A stretch of 64,000 bases of DNA, from positions 2,575,001 through 2,639,000 of the forward strand of contig NZ_CP137557.1 of the NCBI RefSeq assembly GCF_019249655.2, read 5' to 3'. Shown here piece by piece: positions 33,192 to 42,033 of this stretch (position 1 is the first letter of the stretch; each line of letters begins with the position of its first letter). Under the pieces are notes generated by a model that saw nothing but the letters and a program-made list of their open reading frames with translations, had not been told where the DNA came from and searched no databases. Source of the DNA: Segatella copri. Lineage in GTDB: Bacteria; Bacteroidota; Bacteroidia; Bacteroidales; Bacteroidaceae. The position numbers and the translations under genes were made by a program.

Positions 33192-34337
33192 ATGAGGAAT
33201 ACATTTGGCAATCTTTTCACTCTCACCACCTTTGGCGAGAGTCATGGCATAGCAGTAGGAGGCGTCATCGACGGATTCCCTGCAGGCATCGACATCGACA
33301 TGGACTTTATCCAGAACGAGCTCAATCGTCGTCGCCCTGGACAGAGTCACATCACCACTGCACGAAAGGAAGCTGACAAGGTGGAATTTCTGAGTGGTGT
33401 GTTCGAAGGTAAATCTACGGGAACCCCTATCGGCTTCGAGGTGCGCAACCAAAACCAGCATTCTCAGGATTACGAGAATATGCGCTGTCTGTTCCGACCA
33501 TCGCACGCCGATTTCACATACAATGAGAAGTATGGCATCCGCGACCATCGTGGCGGCGGCCGTTCGTCTGCGCGCATCACCATCGCCCGCTGCGTGGGTG
33601 GTGCCTTGGCAAAGCTGGCACTCAAACAGTTAGGTATCAGCATCACTGCCTATACATCCCAAGTGGGTAACATCGCTTTGGAGAAAGATTACCATCAGTA
33701 TGATCTCAACACCATTGAAGATAATCCGGTACGCTGCCCAGACCAGACAAAGGCGAAGGAGATGGAAGACCTTATTGCCCAGGTTAAAGCGGATGGCGAC
33801 ACCATTGGCGGCATCATCACTTGTGTCATCAAGGGATGTCCAGTAGGATTGGGAGAACCGGAATTCGATAAACTCCATGCCCAACTCGGTGCTGCCATGC
33901 TTGGCATCAATGCCGTAAAGGGATTTGAGTATGGCGAGGGATTCGCTGGCGTTACTGCCCGTGGAAGCGAGCAGAACGATGTATTCATTCCTAAGACTGA
34001 TGCAGCTAAGGCATCAGACGATTCTAACGAGAATCTGGATAGTGCTATCAATCAGGAAGTTGCTGCCCGCATCACCACGAAGAGCAATCATAGCGGTGGT
34101 ATTCAGGGTGGTTTGAGCAATGGACAGGATATCTACTTCAGAGTAGCCTTCAAACCAGTGGCTACCCTTCTGATGGAACAGGATACCGTGGATTTGGAAG
34201 GAAATCCTACCAAACTCACAGCCCGCGGTCGCCACGATCCATGCGTATTGCCAAGAGCCGTGCCTGTGGTAGAAGCCATGGCAGCCATAGTTATCCTGGA
34301 TAACTATCTTTTGAATAAAACTGTCAGAATTTGTTGA
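33192..34337 (+). CDS. aroC: Chorismate synthase
   Basis: 381 aa. Last shikimate-pathway step, EPSP to chorismate, needing reduced FMN. The start is the ATG at 33192 ([19 protein letters not shown]); an in-frame TTG at 33186 would add only two residues. Conserved signatures: [27 protein letters not shown], and [14 protein letters not shown]... to [18 protein letters not shown]. Complete. Its stop codon lies inside the left arm of a long hairpin shared with the convergent nth gene. Confidence 0.97.
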   Translation: MRNTFGNLFTLTTFGESHGIAVGGVIDGFPAGIDIDMDFIQNELNRRRPGQSHITTARKEADKVEFLSGVFEGKSTGTPIGFEVRNQNQHSQDYENMRCLFRPSHADFTYNEKYGIRDHRGGGRSSARITIARCVGGALAKLALKQLGISITAYTSQVGNIALEKDYHQYDLNTIEDNPVRCPDQTKAKEMEDLIAQVKADGDTIGGIITCVIKGCPVGLGEPEFDKLHAQLGAAMLGINAVKGFEYGEGFAGVTARGSEQNDVFIPKTDAAKASDDSNENLDSAINQEVAARITTKSNHSGGIQGGLSNGQDIYFRVAFKPVATLLMEQDTVDLEGNPTKLTARGRHDPCVLPRAVPVVEAMAAIVILDNYLLNKTVRIC

Positions 34338-34421
34338 TAGTTAAAAGTTTATAGTTTACAGTTGATAGTTTACAGTAGCTAATCACTATAAACTATCAAC
34401 TGTAAACTTTTAACTATCAAC
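34333..34421. terminator. Long AT-rich hairpin between aroC and nth
   Basis: About 35-nt arms: GTTGATAGTTAAAAGTTTAT...CAGTTGATAGTTTA on the left and its near complement to CTATCAAC on the right, around a 16-nt loop. The short unit (A)GTTGATAGTTTA(A) recurs within each arm. It covers the aroC stop codon and ends 3 nt from the nth stop. Probably a shared terminator of the repeat type often seen between convergent genes in this group. Confidence 0.75.
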
Positions 34422-34424
34422 TAC

Positions 34425-35072
34425 TTAAAGCTTGCTGTCCTTTAATAGTTTAGGACAATACTCATTAAAAAAACACTTATCACAAAGCGGCTTGGCACTC
34501 TTGCAAATATACCTGCCATGCAATAGTATCCAATGATGCGCTTTCGGGATATCTTCAGCAGGAATATGTTTCATCAGATAATCCTCTACCTTGCGAGGCG
34601 TATCTGCCGTGCGGGGCACCAAGCCCATGCGATGACTCACACGATAAACATGCGTATCCACCGCCATCGTAGCATGCCCAAACCAGACGGCACGAATCAC
34701 ATTCGCCGTCTTGCGCCCTACTCCAGCCAGTTTCACCAAATCATCAGTAGCCTCAGGCACTTCACCCCCAAACAGTTCAACCAATTGTCTGGACATCTGG
34801 GCAAGATGCTTTGCCTTGGCATTGGGATAGCTCACCGAACTGATTAACTCGAAGATATCCTCTTCACTCGCCTGCGCCATGTGGTGAGCATCCGGATAGC
34901 GGGCAAAGAGAGCAGGAGTTACCATGTTGATGCGCTTATCGGTGCATTGTGCCGAAAGCAAGGTAGCCACCAATAGCTGAAATGCGCTGCCAAACTGCAA
35001 CTCAGTGGTTACATGCGGCAACGCATCTCTGAAATGGTTTAATATGTATTCGTATCTTTCGTTACGAAGCAT
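34425..35072 (-). CDS. nth: Endonuclease III
   Basis: 215 aa DNA glycosylase/AP lyase for oxidised pyrimidines. The helix-hairpin-helix LAGVGRKTANVIRAV contains the catalytic Lys, and the catalytic Asp follows in MAVDTHVYRVSHRMGL. The [4Fe-4S] site at the end is C-x6-C-x2-C-x5-C (CKSAKPLCDKCFFNEYC). Complete. It is separated from the OmpH-like gene upstream by 33 nt, so co-transcription is likely. Confidence 0.97.
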   Translation of the reverse strand: MLRNERYEYILNHFRDALPHVTTELQFGSAFQLLVATLLSAQCTDKRINMVTPALFARYPDAHHMAQASEEDIFELISSVSYPNAKAKHLAQMSRQLVELFGGEVPEATDDLVKLAGVGRKTANVIRAVWFGHATMAVDTHVYRVSHRMGLVPRTADTPRKVEDYLMKHIPAEDIPKAHHWILLHGRYICKSAKPLCDKCFFNEYCPKLLKDSKL

Positions 35073-35105
35073 AATTTCAATACTATTAAAAAATCCTCAA
35101 GAATC

Positions 35106-35723
35106 TTACTTCTTCTTAGCAGGTGCAGCAGCCTCAGCTCCCTTCACCTTACCCTTGTAAGCCTTGTTCAAGCCAGCAATCACCTCGTTGGTAATATCGT
35201 ATGCCTTGTCAGCATAGAGCAAGTTGTCACCACTCTTAGAGAAGATGATGCTATACTTCTTATCCTTGTTATACAGAGCCAAGTAGTTGGCGATGCTGTC
35301 ATGAAGAGCCTTGTTGTACTTCTCCTGCTCTGCAGCAAACTCAGTGCTCAAACGCTGCTGCAAGCCCTGAAGGTCATTGTTCTGCTTCTGCAAACCAGCC
35401 TGGATAGCCTCAGCCTGCTCACGGGTGTAAGCATTCTGCTGAATCTTCTGCTGGAAGTTGGCAGCGGCAGCCTGCAACTGCTGGCCCTTCTGTGCGATAG
35501 TAGCCTGAATATTCTGACCCTTCTTCTCCAACACAGCAGCATACTCCTTAGCGAAGGTATACTGAGTCATGATAGAGTCAACCTCAACGTATGCAATCTT
35601 CAAATCAGCAGGAGCCTTGCTCTCAGACTTAGCCTCAACCTGAGGCTGTGACTTGTTGCATGATGCCAAAGACAAGGCAGCAACAGCAGCGATAGCCACT
35701 GAACTCAAAATGTTCTTTTTCAT
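35106..35723 (-). CDS. OmpH/Skp-family lipoprotein
   Basis: 205 aa. A signal peptide with lipobox-like AALSLASC puts Cys22 as lipid site. After a short linker comes the OmpH fold start LKIAYVEVDSIMTQYTFAKEYAAVL, then a long coiled coil (about 70-145, Gln/Ala-rich) and the closing strand KKYSIIFSKSGDNLLYADKAYDIT. Skp proteins escort outer-membrane proteins across the periplasm. A lipid anchor would hold this one at a membrane. It ends PAKKK. Located just upstream of nth. Confidence 0.88.
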   Translation of the reverse strand: MKKNILSSVAIAAVAALSLASCNKSQPQVEAKSESKAPADLKIAYVEVDSIMTQYTFAKEYAAVLEKKGQNIQATIAQKGQQLQAAAANFQQKIQQNAYTREQAEAIQAGLQKQNNDLQGLQQRLSTEFAAEQEKYNKALHDSIANYLALYNKDKKYSIIFSKSGDNLLYADKAYDITNEVIAGLNKAYKGKVKGAEAAAPAKKK

Positions 35724-35779
35724 TTCCTTATAATCTTTTTATTTATACTTTCTCTTTTAATTATTAACACGCCTGATGA

Positions 35780-35974
35780 TTAATACGCCTTGTTTGCCTC
35801 GCGCGCCTCACGGTCTTGATCAACCACGCAATGGATACCCATCTTGCGAAGACCCGGATTGTCGTGTACATGCTGCGAAGAGAACTTGCCGTTCTTCTTA
35901 AAAATCAGTTTCACACTGAATAATGCCATAGCAATAGCAATTATTAACAGACTAAATAGCAATAATTTTATCAT
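35780..35974 (-). CDS. Small single-pass membrane protein, conserved type
   Basis: 64 aa. One helix at residues 3-23 (KLLLFSLLIIAIAMALFSVKL), then a short soluble tail with HVHDNPGLRKMGIHCVVDQDREAREANKAY. I have seen this tail pattern in Bacteroidales small proteins, but I know of no assigned function. It has its own promoter 40 nt upstream, and the OmpH-like gene follows 56 nt downstream. Confidence 0.7.
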   Translation of the reverse strand: MIKLLLFSLLIIAIAMALFSVKLIFKKNGKFSSQHVHDNPGLRKMGIHCVVDQDREAREANKAY

Positions 35975-36013
35975 TTTTATTATCTTTGCAGTGCCTTAAT
36001 GCACTTCACGTTG

Positions 36014-36044
36014 CAAAGGTACGACTTTTCGGTCAAAAAGCAAA
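36014..36044 (-). promoter_or_regulatory. Promoter for the 64-aa membrane protein
   Basis: Minus strand TTTG (36041-36044), 19 nt, TACCTTTG (36014-36021), consensus match. A plus-strand TATCTTTG at 35983-35990 overlaps its leader and could serve pepD. Confidence 0.7.
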
Positions 36045-36123
36045 GGAAATTTCATAAATAAATGACTTTCTTGAAGCAAAAATAACAAATAAAGAGAATT
36101 ATATATACAAAATAACATTATAA

Positions 36124-37581
36124 ATGGAAAAAAATGATTTAAAACCTGCTCTCGTGTTCGAGCAGTTCGCTAAAATCAACGAGATTCCTCGTCCTTCTAA
36201 GCACGAGGAGAACATGATTGAGTACTTGAAGGAATTTGGCAAGAGCCACAACCTTGAGACTGTAGTTGATGAGACTGGCAACGTCTTGATTCGCAAGGCT
36301 GCCACCCCAGGATATGAGAATGCTGACACCATCATCCTCCAAAGCCACATGGATATGGTTTGCGATAAACTGGTGGATGTGGAGTTCGATTTCCACAAGG
36401 ATGCCATCCAGACTTATGTGGATGGAGAATGGCTGAAGGCAAAGGGTACTACCCTCGGTGCTGACGATGGTATCGGATGTGCCATCGAGCTCGCCATCCT
36501 CGCAGCCGACGATATTGAGCATGGTCCTATCGAGTGCGTATTTACCCGTGACGAGGAGACAGGCTTGAGTGGTGCCGTAGGCATGAAGGCAGGCTTCATG
36601 ACTGGCAAGATGCTCATCAACCTCGATTCTGAGGATGAGGGACAGATTTTCGTATCATGCGCAGGCGGTCAGACCACCAAGGCTACCTTCCACTTCAATC
36701 GTGAGGAGGCTCCAGCTGGCTATTTCTTCATGGAAGCTTCTCTGAAGGGACTCAACGGCGGTCACTCTGGCGATGACATCAACAAGAAACGCGCCAACGC
36801 CATCAAGGTACTTGCCCGTTTCCTCTTCTTGGAAAGCGAAAAGCTGAATGGTGAACTCCGCCTGGTTAGCTTCAACAGTGGCAAGATGCACAATGCCATC
36901 CCTCGCGACGGCAAGATTGTATTCGCAGTCAAGAACGAGGCAAAGGAGCAGGTACGTGCCGACTGGAATATCTTCGCTTCAGAGGTAGAGGATGAGTTCC
37001 ACGTTACAGAGCAGTCGATGTTGTTCAACATGGGTTCTGCCGATGCAGCTCCTGTCATCGAGAAAGCTGTGGCAGATAAGTTCATCATGGCTTTGCAGGC
37101 TGTTGACAACGGTCCTCTTACCACTTGTCAGGACGAGGCGCTTGCCGAGATGGTTGAGACATCAAGCAATGTAGCAAGCGTCATCACCGATGAGAACAGC
37201 ATCCACATCGTGGCTTCACAGCGCAGTAATGTAATGAGCAATTTGGATAATATGACCAACACCGTGAAGGCAGCCTTCCTCTTGGCAGGAGCTGAGGTAA
37301 ATGTGGGCGGTAAGTATCCAGCATGGAAGATGCGTGCCAACAACAAGCTGACCGGCATCACCGTAAAGAGTTACGAGAAGCTCTTCGGCAAGGAGCCACT
37401 GGTCAAGGGCATCCACGCCGGTCTGGAGTGCGGTCTCTTCTCTGAGCGTTACCCAGACCTCGACATGGTAAGCTTCGGCCCTACCCTTCGCAACGTGCAC
37501 ACTCCAGAGGAAGCTCTTCTGATTCCTACCGTTGAGATGGTATGGAATCACTTGTTGGACATTCTCCGTAGCGTGAAGTAA
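36124..37581 (+). CDS. pepD: Aminoacyl-histidine dipeptidase (M20 family)
   Basis: 485 aa cytosolic zinc dipeptidase. Metal and catalytic residues are visible: LQSHMDMVCDK, GTTLGADDGIGCA and TRDEETGLSGA, with a later His in HAGLECGLF. The dimerisation/lid domain has GLNGGHSGDDINKKRANAIK. Length equals E. coli PepD. Its stop codon TAA shares its last A with the ATG of the next gene (TAATG), implying translational coupling. Confidence 0.95.
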   Translation: MEKNDLKPALVFEQFAKINEIPRPSKHEENMIEYLKEFGKSHNLETVVDETGNVLIRKAATPGYENADTIILQSHMDMVCDKLVDVEFDFHKDAIQTYVDGEWLKAKGTTLGADDGIGCAIELAILAADDIEHGPIECVFTRDEETGLSGAVGMKAGFMTGKMLINLDSEDEGQIFVSCAGGQTTKATFHFNREEAPAGYFFMEASLKGLNGGHSGDDINKKRANAIKVLARFLFLESEKLNGELRLVSFNSGKMHNAIPRDGKIVFAVKNEAKEQVRADWNIFASEVEDEFHVTEQSMLFNMGSADAAPVIEKAVADKFIMALQAVDNGPLTTCQDEALAEMVETSSNVASVITDENSIHIVASQRSNVMSNLDNMTNTVKAAFLLAGAEVNVGGKYPAWKMRANNKLTGITVKSYEKLFGKEPLVKGIHAGLECGLFSERYPDLDMVSFGPTLRNVHTPEEALLIPTVEMVWNHLLDILRSVK

Positions 37582-37964
37582 TGAAGAAGCTTATTTTCTT
37601 ACTCACATTAGCTTTGTCGCTGGTCTTCACATCATGTGGCGACCGGCACAAAGCCAAGTCGCTCGTCAAGGATTTCCTCAACGAGAACCTTGAGAACGAA
37701 GATTGCAGCTATGAGCATTTCAGCCAGCTCAATCAGACGGCAATGATCGACTTCAACAAGGTGAAGTCGATGAGACAGGAGATGAGCAAGCTTCCATACA
37801 TCAAGAAGAACATCGACTATAACGATGGCACGTTCCCAGACACCTTATTATATATAAGGGCCACCTATCAGTTGACCGATCATGATGGCAAGAAGCAGGA
37901 AATCACCCAGACATTCTATCTGGACAAGGCATTGACCCGAGTCATCGCCTTCAAGGAGAACTAA
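37581..37964 (+). CDS. Small lipoprotein, unknown
   Basis: 127 aa. The signal peptide ends at the lipobox LVFTSC (Cys20). The mature domain is mixed alpha/beta: AKSLVKDFLNENLENEDCSYEHFSQL, then LLYIRATYQLTDHDGKKQEITQTFYLDKALTRVIAF, resembling small Bacteroidales lipoproteins with an NTF2-like feel, but no family is certain. The start overlaps the pepD stop by one base, so the two are produced together. Confidence 0.72.
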   Translation: MKKLIFLLTLALSLVFTSCGDRHKAKSLVKDFLNENLENEDCSYEHFSQLNQTAMIDFNKVKSMRQEMSKLPYIKKNIDYNDGTFPDTLLYIRATYQLTDHDGKKQEITQTFYLDKALTRVIAFKEN

Positions 37965-37979
37965 GACATAACAACCATA

Positions 37980-38019
37980 AAGGCTGCATTCCTGAAACAT
38001 GAGGAATGCAGCCTTTTTT
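37980..38019 (+). terminator. Intrinsic terminator after pepD and lipoprotein
   Basis: AAGGCTGCATTCCT and AGGAATGCAGCCTT form a perfect 14-bp stem with an 8-nt loop and a run of T. Confidence 0.92.
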
Positions 38020-38064
38020 CGCATTATATCATAATACCATAAAATCATTATACCACCTACCCAA

Positions 38065-38083
38065 ATGTCTATCTGATAGACAT
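38065..38083. repeat. Short perfect hairpin after the ECF sigma gene
   Basis: ATGTCTAT and ATAGACAT flank CTG. It is 14 nt beyond the sigma stop codon on the minus strand and lacks a T run. Confidence 0.45.
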
Positions 38084-38097
38084 CGTCCATAACTACC

Positions 38098-38625
38098 CTA
38101 ACTAGCCAACGCCTTCTTCATAAAGTCACGAACCCGCTTGCGGGCAAAACCCAGGCGATTTTCGGTATTTTTGTAACTCAAGTTGAGCGTTGTAGCGATT
38201 TCTCTCACCGGCATATTCTCATAAACATTCAAGCGATAAACACAGCTTTGCTTATCGGAAAGTTGGGCGATACCGCGTTCTAACATTTCGTTCACTTCCT
38301 GAGCCGAGAACAGCGACTCGACGCTCTCGGTACTTCTCGACCTCCAATTGCTTGTCTTGATGAAATGCTCGTACACCTCACCTTGCTGTCTGTGGCGCCA
38401 GTAGTCAGCAATCAAGTTTCTCGCCATGGTATAGACAAAACAAGGCAAGGTGATAGGCGTAATCATCTTCTTCGACTCCAACAGTTTCAAGAAAATGTTC
38501 TGCGCTATATCCTCAGCCTCATCCGCTATCGGCAGACGGGAATACACAAACGCCTTCAATTCTTCGAAATGCTTTGTGTAATAATCAGCTATTAAGCTGC
38601 GTTCTGATTCTTTGTTTCGTTCCAT
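38098..38625 (-). CDS. ECF-family RNA polymerase sigma factor, orphan
   Basis: 175 aa. Region 2 at about 20-85 (ELKAFVYSRLPIADEAEDIAQNIFLKLLE, then FVYTMARNLIADYWR). Region 4 at about 120-170 (LSDKQSCVYRLNVYENMPVREIATTLNLSYKNTENRLGFARKR). No anti-sigma gene or receptor sits beside it, unlike the set at 2.4-3.5 kb or the SusC/D-linked type. It has a consensus promoter of its own. Regulon unknown. Confidence 0.92.
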   Translation of the reverse strand: MERNKESERSLIADYYTKHFEELKAFVYSRLPIADEAEDIAQNIFLKLLESKKMITPITLPCFVYTMARNLIADYWRHRQQGEVYEHFIKTSNWRSRSTESVESLFSAQEVNEMLERGIAQLSDKQSCVYRLNVYENMPVREIATTLNLSYKNTENRLGFARKRVRDFMKKALAS

Positions 38626-38668
38626 GATGGTGGTTCTGATTATTATATGCTTATTCGATTAAGTAATG

Positions 38669-38700
38669 CAAAGTTACAAAAAACGGATAACACTACCAAA
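38669..38700 (-). promoter_or_regulatory. Promoter for the orphan ECF sigma gene
   Basis: Minus strand TTTG (38697-38700), 20 nt, TAACTTTG (38669-38676), consensus match. It indicates transcription by the main sigma factor. Confidence 0.75.
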
Positions 38701-38710
38701 GAAAAGGGAC

Positions 38711-38750
38711 AAAAAAATGTGCTAAATGTCTACTTTGAAACATTTAGCAC
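38711..38750 (-). terminator. Terminator of htpG
   Basis: GTGCTAAATGT and ACATTTAGCAC form a perfect 11-bp stem with a 10-nt loop, followed on the minus strand by ATTTTTTTG. It lies 68 nt beyond the htpG stop. Confidence 0.85.
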
Positions 38751-38818
38751 ATATCTAGATACAATTTGTAACCTCAATGTTACATCTCGTAAAGTTATAT
38801 ACGTCTTTAAAGACCCTA

Positions 38819-40876
38819 TTACTTAATCATATCCACACTTCTCTTCAGGAATGCATCGAGAGAAGCACCCTTCAGCATACCATTCTGCAACAGGGCGAGA
38901 TCGATGAGCTGATGAACGATGTTGTTGTTCTTGGCATAGCCCGAGATGATATCATTGCGCTTAGCCTTCTCGTCGCTGATAGCCTTTTCTGTGTTGTGAA
39001 CATCATCCTTCTCTTCCTGGGTAATCTCCTCTGGCTTCTTCTTACCCTGTTCCTGATGAAGCACTGCAAGGCGAGCTTCCTGACCCTTGATCTCTGCAAG
39101 GATTGGCTTCAATGCATCGGCGGTGTTAGCCTCAGCATCCTCCAATACCTTCTTCACCAAAGCATGGTCTGAGTTCAACACGATGTTATAGCTGTCTGGC
39201 ATCTGACCATAGAAGTTCATGCCTGCCTGGAACTGGCTCATCGCCTTCATACGGCGCATGTACTCGTTCTGAGTGATGAGCACTGGCTGGTTCTGCTCAC
39301 CCAAAGCCTGAATCTCAACAAAGAACTCAGCCTTGTCGAGCTTAGGCATCTGAGAGCGGAACACTTCTGTCAAGTTGTCAGACTGGTCTTTTGTCAAATC
39401 TGTCTTCTTGGCATCTTCCTTTACGATGAGGCGGTCGATGATATCTGCATCCACACGTGTGAAGCGGCTCTTCTCCAACTTCTGCTCCAGCATATTGACC
39501 ATTGGGGTATCAAGCTGACCTTCCATCAGAAGCACTGAATAACCCTTCTGCTTGGCAGCCTCGATGTAAGAGTACTGCTCCTCCTTGTTGTTAGCATAGA
39601 GATATACCAGGTTGCCATCCTTATCGGTCTGGTTGTCCTTGATCAGCGTCTTGTACTCCTCGTAAGTGAAGTACTTGCCCTCTACATCCTTCAGGAGAGC
39701 GAAATCCTTGGCGCGATCGTAGAAGTCATCCTGTGAAAGCATACCGTAGTTGATGAAGAGTTTGAGGTCATCCCACTTCTCCTCGAATTCCTTGCGGTTC
39801 TCCTTGAAGATAGAGTTCAAGCGGTCTGCCACCTTCTTGGTGATGTAGGTAGAAATCTTCTTCACGTTGCTGTCGCTCTGCAAGTAGCTGCGGCTCACGT
39901 TCAATGGGATATCCGGTGAGTCGATAACACCATGCAGCAGGGTCAGGAACTCAGGAACGATGCCCTCTACCTGGTCTGTTACGAATACCTGGTTGCAATA
40001 CAGCTGAATCTTGTTGCGCTGCATGTCAATGCTGTTCTTGATACGTGGGAAGTAGAGAATACCCGTCAGGTTGAATGGGAAATCTACGTTCAGGTGAATC
40101 CAGAACAATGGGTCGTCCTGCATTGGATAGAGGGTGTGATAGAACTTCTTGTAGTCCTCATCCTTCAAGGTGCTAGGAGTCTTGGTCCAGAGAGGCTCCA
40201 CATTATTAATAATGTTATCCTCGTCTGTCTCCACGTTCTTGCCGTCCTTCCACTCAGTCTTCTTGCCGAAGGCTACAGGCACTGCCATAAACTTGCAGTA
40301 CTTGTTCAGGAGTTCCTCAATCTTGTTTTTCTGAAGGAATTCCTTGCAGTCGTCAGCGATATGGAGAACGATATCTGAACCGCGGTCAGCCTTGTCAGTG
40401 TCCTCGATTTCGAAAGCAGGTGAACCATCGCAGCTCCACTTTACAGCCTTGCTACCCTCTTTGTAGCTCTTGGTGATGATTTCCACCTTGCTTGCTACCA
40501 TGAAAGAAGAATAGAAACCGAGACCGAAGTGACCGATGATGGCGTTGGCATTCTCCTTGTACTTGTCGAGGAAGTCTGTTACACCAGAGAATGCAATCTG
40601 GTTGATATATTTATCGATTTCCTCCTCTGTCATACCGATACCACGGTCACTGATAGTCAGGGTACCAGCCTTCTCGTCGAGAGAGATGCGTACAGTAGTG
40701 TCGCCAATCTCACCCTTGAAGTCGCCCTGGGCAGCAAGAGTCTTCAACTTCTGTGTAGCATCCACAGCGTTGGAAACCATCTCACGAAGGAAGATGTCAT
40801 GATCTGAATATAAGAATTTCTTGATGACAGGGAATATGTTCTCTGTCGTTACACCGATATTACCTTTCTGTGCCAT
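38819..40876 (-). CDS. htpG: Hsp90-family chaperone HtpG
   Basis: 685 aa. N-terminal GHKL ATPase domain with FLREMVSNAVDATQKL, SDRGIGMTEEE and IGHFGLGFYSSFMV, then the middle domain (RGIL-type segment LTGILYFPRIKNSIDMQRNKIQLYCN) and the C-terminal dimerisation domain. Longer than E. coli HtpG (624 aa) because of a charged C-terminal insert around 610-650 (HQEQGKKKPEEITQEEKDDV). The upstream region holds a sigma-54-like sequence and a periodic array of palindromes. Confidence 0.96.
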   Translation of the reverse strand: MAQKGNIGVTTENIFPVIKKFLYSDHDIFLREMVSNAVDATQKLKTLAAQGDFKGEIGDTTVRISLDEKAGTLTISDRGIGMTEEEIDKYINQIAFSGVTDFLDKYKENANAIIGHFGLGFYSSFMVASKVEIITKSYKEGSKAVKWSCDGSPAFEIEDTDKADRGSDIVLHIADDCKEFLQKNKIEELLNKYCKFMAVPVAFGKKTEWKDGKNVETDEDNIINNVEPLWTKTPSTLKDEDYKKFYHTLYPMQDDPLFWIHLNVDFPFNLTGILYFPRIKNSIDMQRNKIQLYCNQVFVTDQVEGIVPEFLTLLHGVIDSPDIPLNVSRSYLQSDSNVKKISTYITKKVADRLNSIFKENRKEFEEKWDDLKLFINYGMLSQDDFYDRAKDFALLKDVEGKYFTYEEYKTLIKDNQTDKDGNLVYLYANNKEEQYSYIEAAKQKGYSVLLMEGQLDTPMVNMLEQKLEKSRFTRVDADIIDRLIVKEDAKKTDLTKDQSDNLTEVFRSQMPKLDKAEFFVEIQALGEQNQPVLITQNEYMRRMKAMSQFQAGMNFYGQMPDSYNIVLNSDHALVKKVLEDAEANTADALKPILAEIKGQEARLAVLHQEQGKKKPEEITQEEKDDVHNTEKAISDEKAKRNDIISGYAKNNNIVHQLIDLALLQNGMLKGASLDAFLKRSVDMIK

Positions 40877-40927
40877 AATTTATAATGTTTTATATGTTTT
40901 ACTTTATTTATTTCTGCCTATTGCTTT

Positions 40928-40944
40928 TACAAATAGCGTGCCAA
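40928..40944 (-). promoter_or_regulatory. Sigma-54-like -24/-12 sequence upstream of htpG
   Basis: The minus strand reads TTGGCACGCTATTTGTA, against the consensus YTGGCACGrNNNTTGCW: 10 of the 11 fixed bases match (T in place of C in TTGC), and position r is C. It would start transcription near 40915, about 40 nt above the ATG. No good vegetative promoter is visible here. A chance match in AT-rich DNA is possible. Confidence 0.35.
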
Positions 40945-41028
40945 AAATACAGAAAAACATCATCAGAAAGAAATAACTGAACAAAATAAAAAGAAAGAAA
41001 AATAAAAATCAAGAGAAGGAGACAATAG

Positions 41029-41115
41029 GCTTAAGGGAAAATATAAATAGCCTTAAGACTAAATATATTTATCCTTAAGCCTAAAAATAATTAGCCTTAA
41101 GGATAAATATGAAGT
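41029..41115. repeat. Four CTTAAG sites at exact 22-bp spacing
   Basis: CTTAAG occurs at 41030, 41052, 41074 and 41096, each within a 22-bp unit of the form (a/g)CCTTAAG plus an A/T-rich remainder such as ACTAAATATATTT. Units 1 and 4 extend to TTAAGG. The array sits 150-240 bp above htpG and just after the end of the DUF1460 gene. See findings. Confidence 0.8.
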
Positions 41116-41172
41116 AGGAAAACATCCTATTCATTGGAATGTTTCAACCGATGAGGATAATATTTAGAAATA

Positions 41173-42033
41173 TCACAACACCCTGCAAGCACGGATACCT
41201 ATTTGGGAAGGATGCTTCTGCATATAATTATAAAGTGTCATCGGTTCGTCAATCACTTTTTTGTGGATGCTGCTGGCATTGAGCAGATGCAAACCATCCT
41301 TGTGCCAGGAAGCGATTCCGATATGCGTGGTGTCCAACCCCTTCTTCCGGGTAATCATCAGAAGGATATCGCCATTCTTGATGGTATTTCTGAAAAGCTG
41401 GTTGTTGCGGATCTCTCCTTTCGGAATATAGCGGTAGCGCTTGCCATTGATGCTCTGTTCCAAAGCCCGGATGCCCGACTGCCATCGTGGATGAGCCGAA
41501 AGCATCTTGTAGCTGGATGGATGGGTAGACATCCAGTTTACGCTGATGGTCTGTATAGCCGTGAAAGGTGGATTGGTCTGAATATCCTTCACGATGCCTT
41601 CCTTTACGTTGTCATCTACCCAGAGTGTGAAATAATGCTGGCGCTTTACATACTCTACATCGCCACCAACATAGCGCACATGCTTGAGATGATTGCAAAA
41701 GGCTGCAAAACTGGTTTCGTGATTCTTGGCACACATCGCCAGAGCAGTCACGATTTCTACGTAGGTGGTGCAATCCAGTTCACGGGTATTCACCACAAGC
41801 TGCTCCTCCTTTGTTCTATCCAGGGTGCCGCCCACATAGGGGACACCCACAAACTGCTTTCCGAACCACATCATCCAGTTGGCAGGTTTCTTCTTCATCG
41901 CCTTTGCCTGTTGGAGCAAAGAAACAATTCGCATACTATCCTGGCTCTGATACACTACGCCAGATTTTGCCCAAGCCGGCATCACCATCATGAATGCCGC
42001 CGCACAAACCAAAAAATTATGCTTTACTTTCAT
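41173..42033 (-). CDS. DUF1460 (NlpC/P60-like) exported amidase-type protein
   Basis: 286 aa. Signal peptide 1-22 (MKVKHNFLVCAAAFMMVMPAWA). The DUF1460 domain covers most of the rest: FVGVPYVGGTLD, the catalytic Cys region RELDCTTYVEIVTAL, a His segment (TTHIGIASWHKDGLHLLNASS) and the final HPSQIGIRACRVL. Structurally studied relatives are Cys-peptidase-like amidases that act on peptidoglycan fragments. The start overlaps the DUF4421 stop by 4 nt (ATGA), so it is translationally coupled to it. Confidence 0.88.
   Translation of the reverse strand: MKVKHNFLVCAAAFMMVMPAWAKSGVVYQSQDSMRIVSLLQQAKAMKKKPANWMMWFGKQFVGVPYVGGTLDRTKEEQLVVNTRELDCTTYVEIVTALAMCAKNHETSFAAFCNHLKHVRYVGGDVEYVKRQHYFTLWVDDNVKEGIVKDIQTNPPFTAIQTISVNWMSTHPSSYKMLSAHPRWQSGIRALEQSINGKRYRYIPKGEIRNNQLFRNTIKNGDILLMITRKKGLDTTHIGIASWHKDGLHLLNASSIHKKVIDEPMTLYNYMQKHPSQIGIRACRVL

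Noticed and set aside
38819..40876. Charged insert in HtpG considered as a fusion
   Set aside because: The insert is short and in frame within the C-terminal domain, and length variation here is common in Bacteroidota HtpG.
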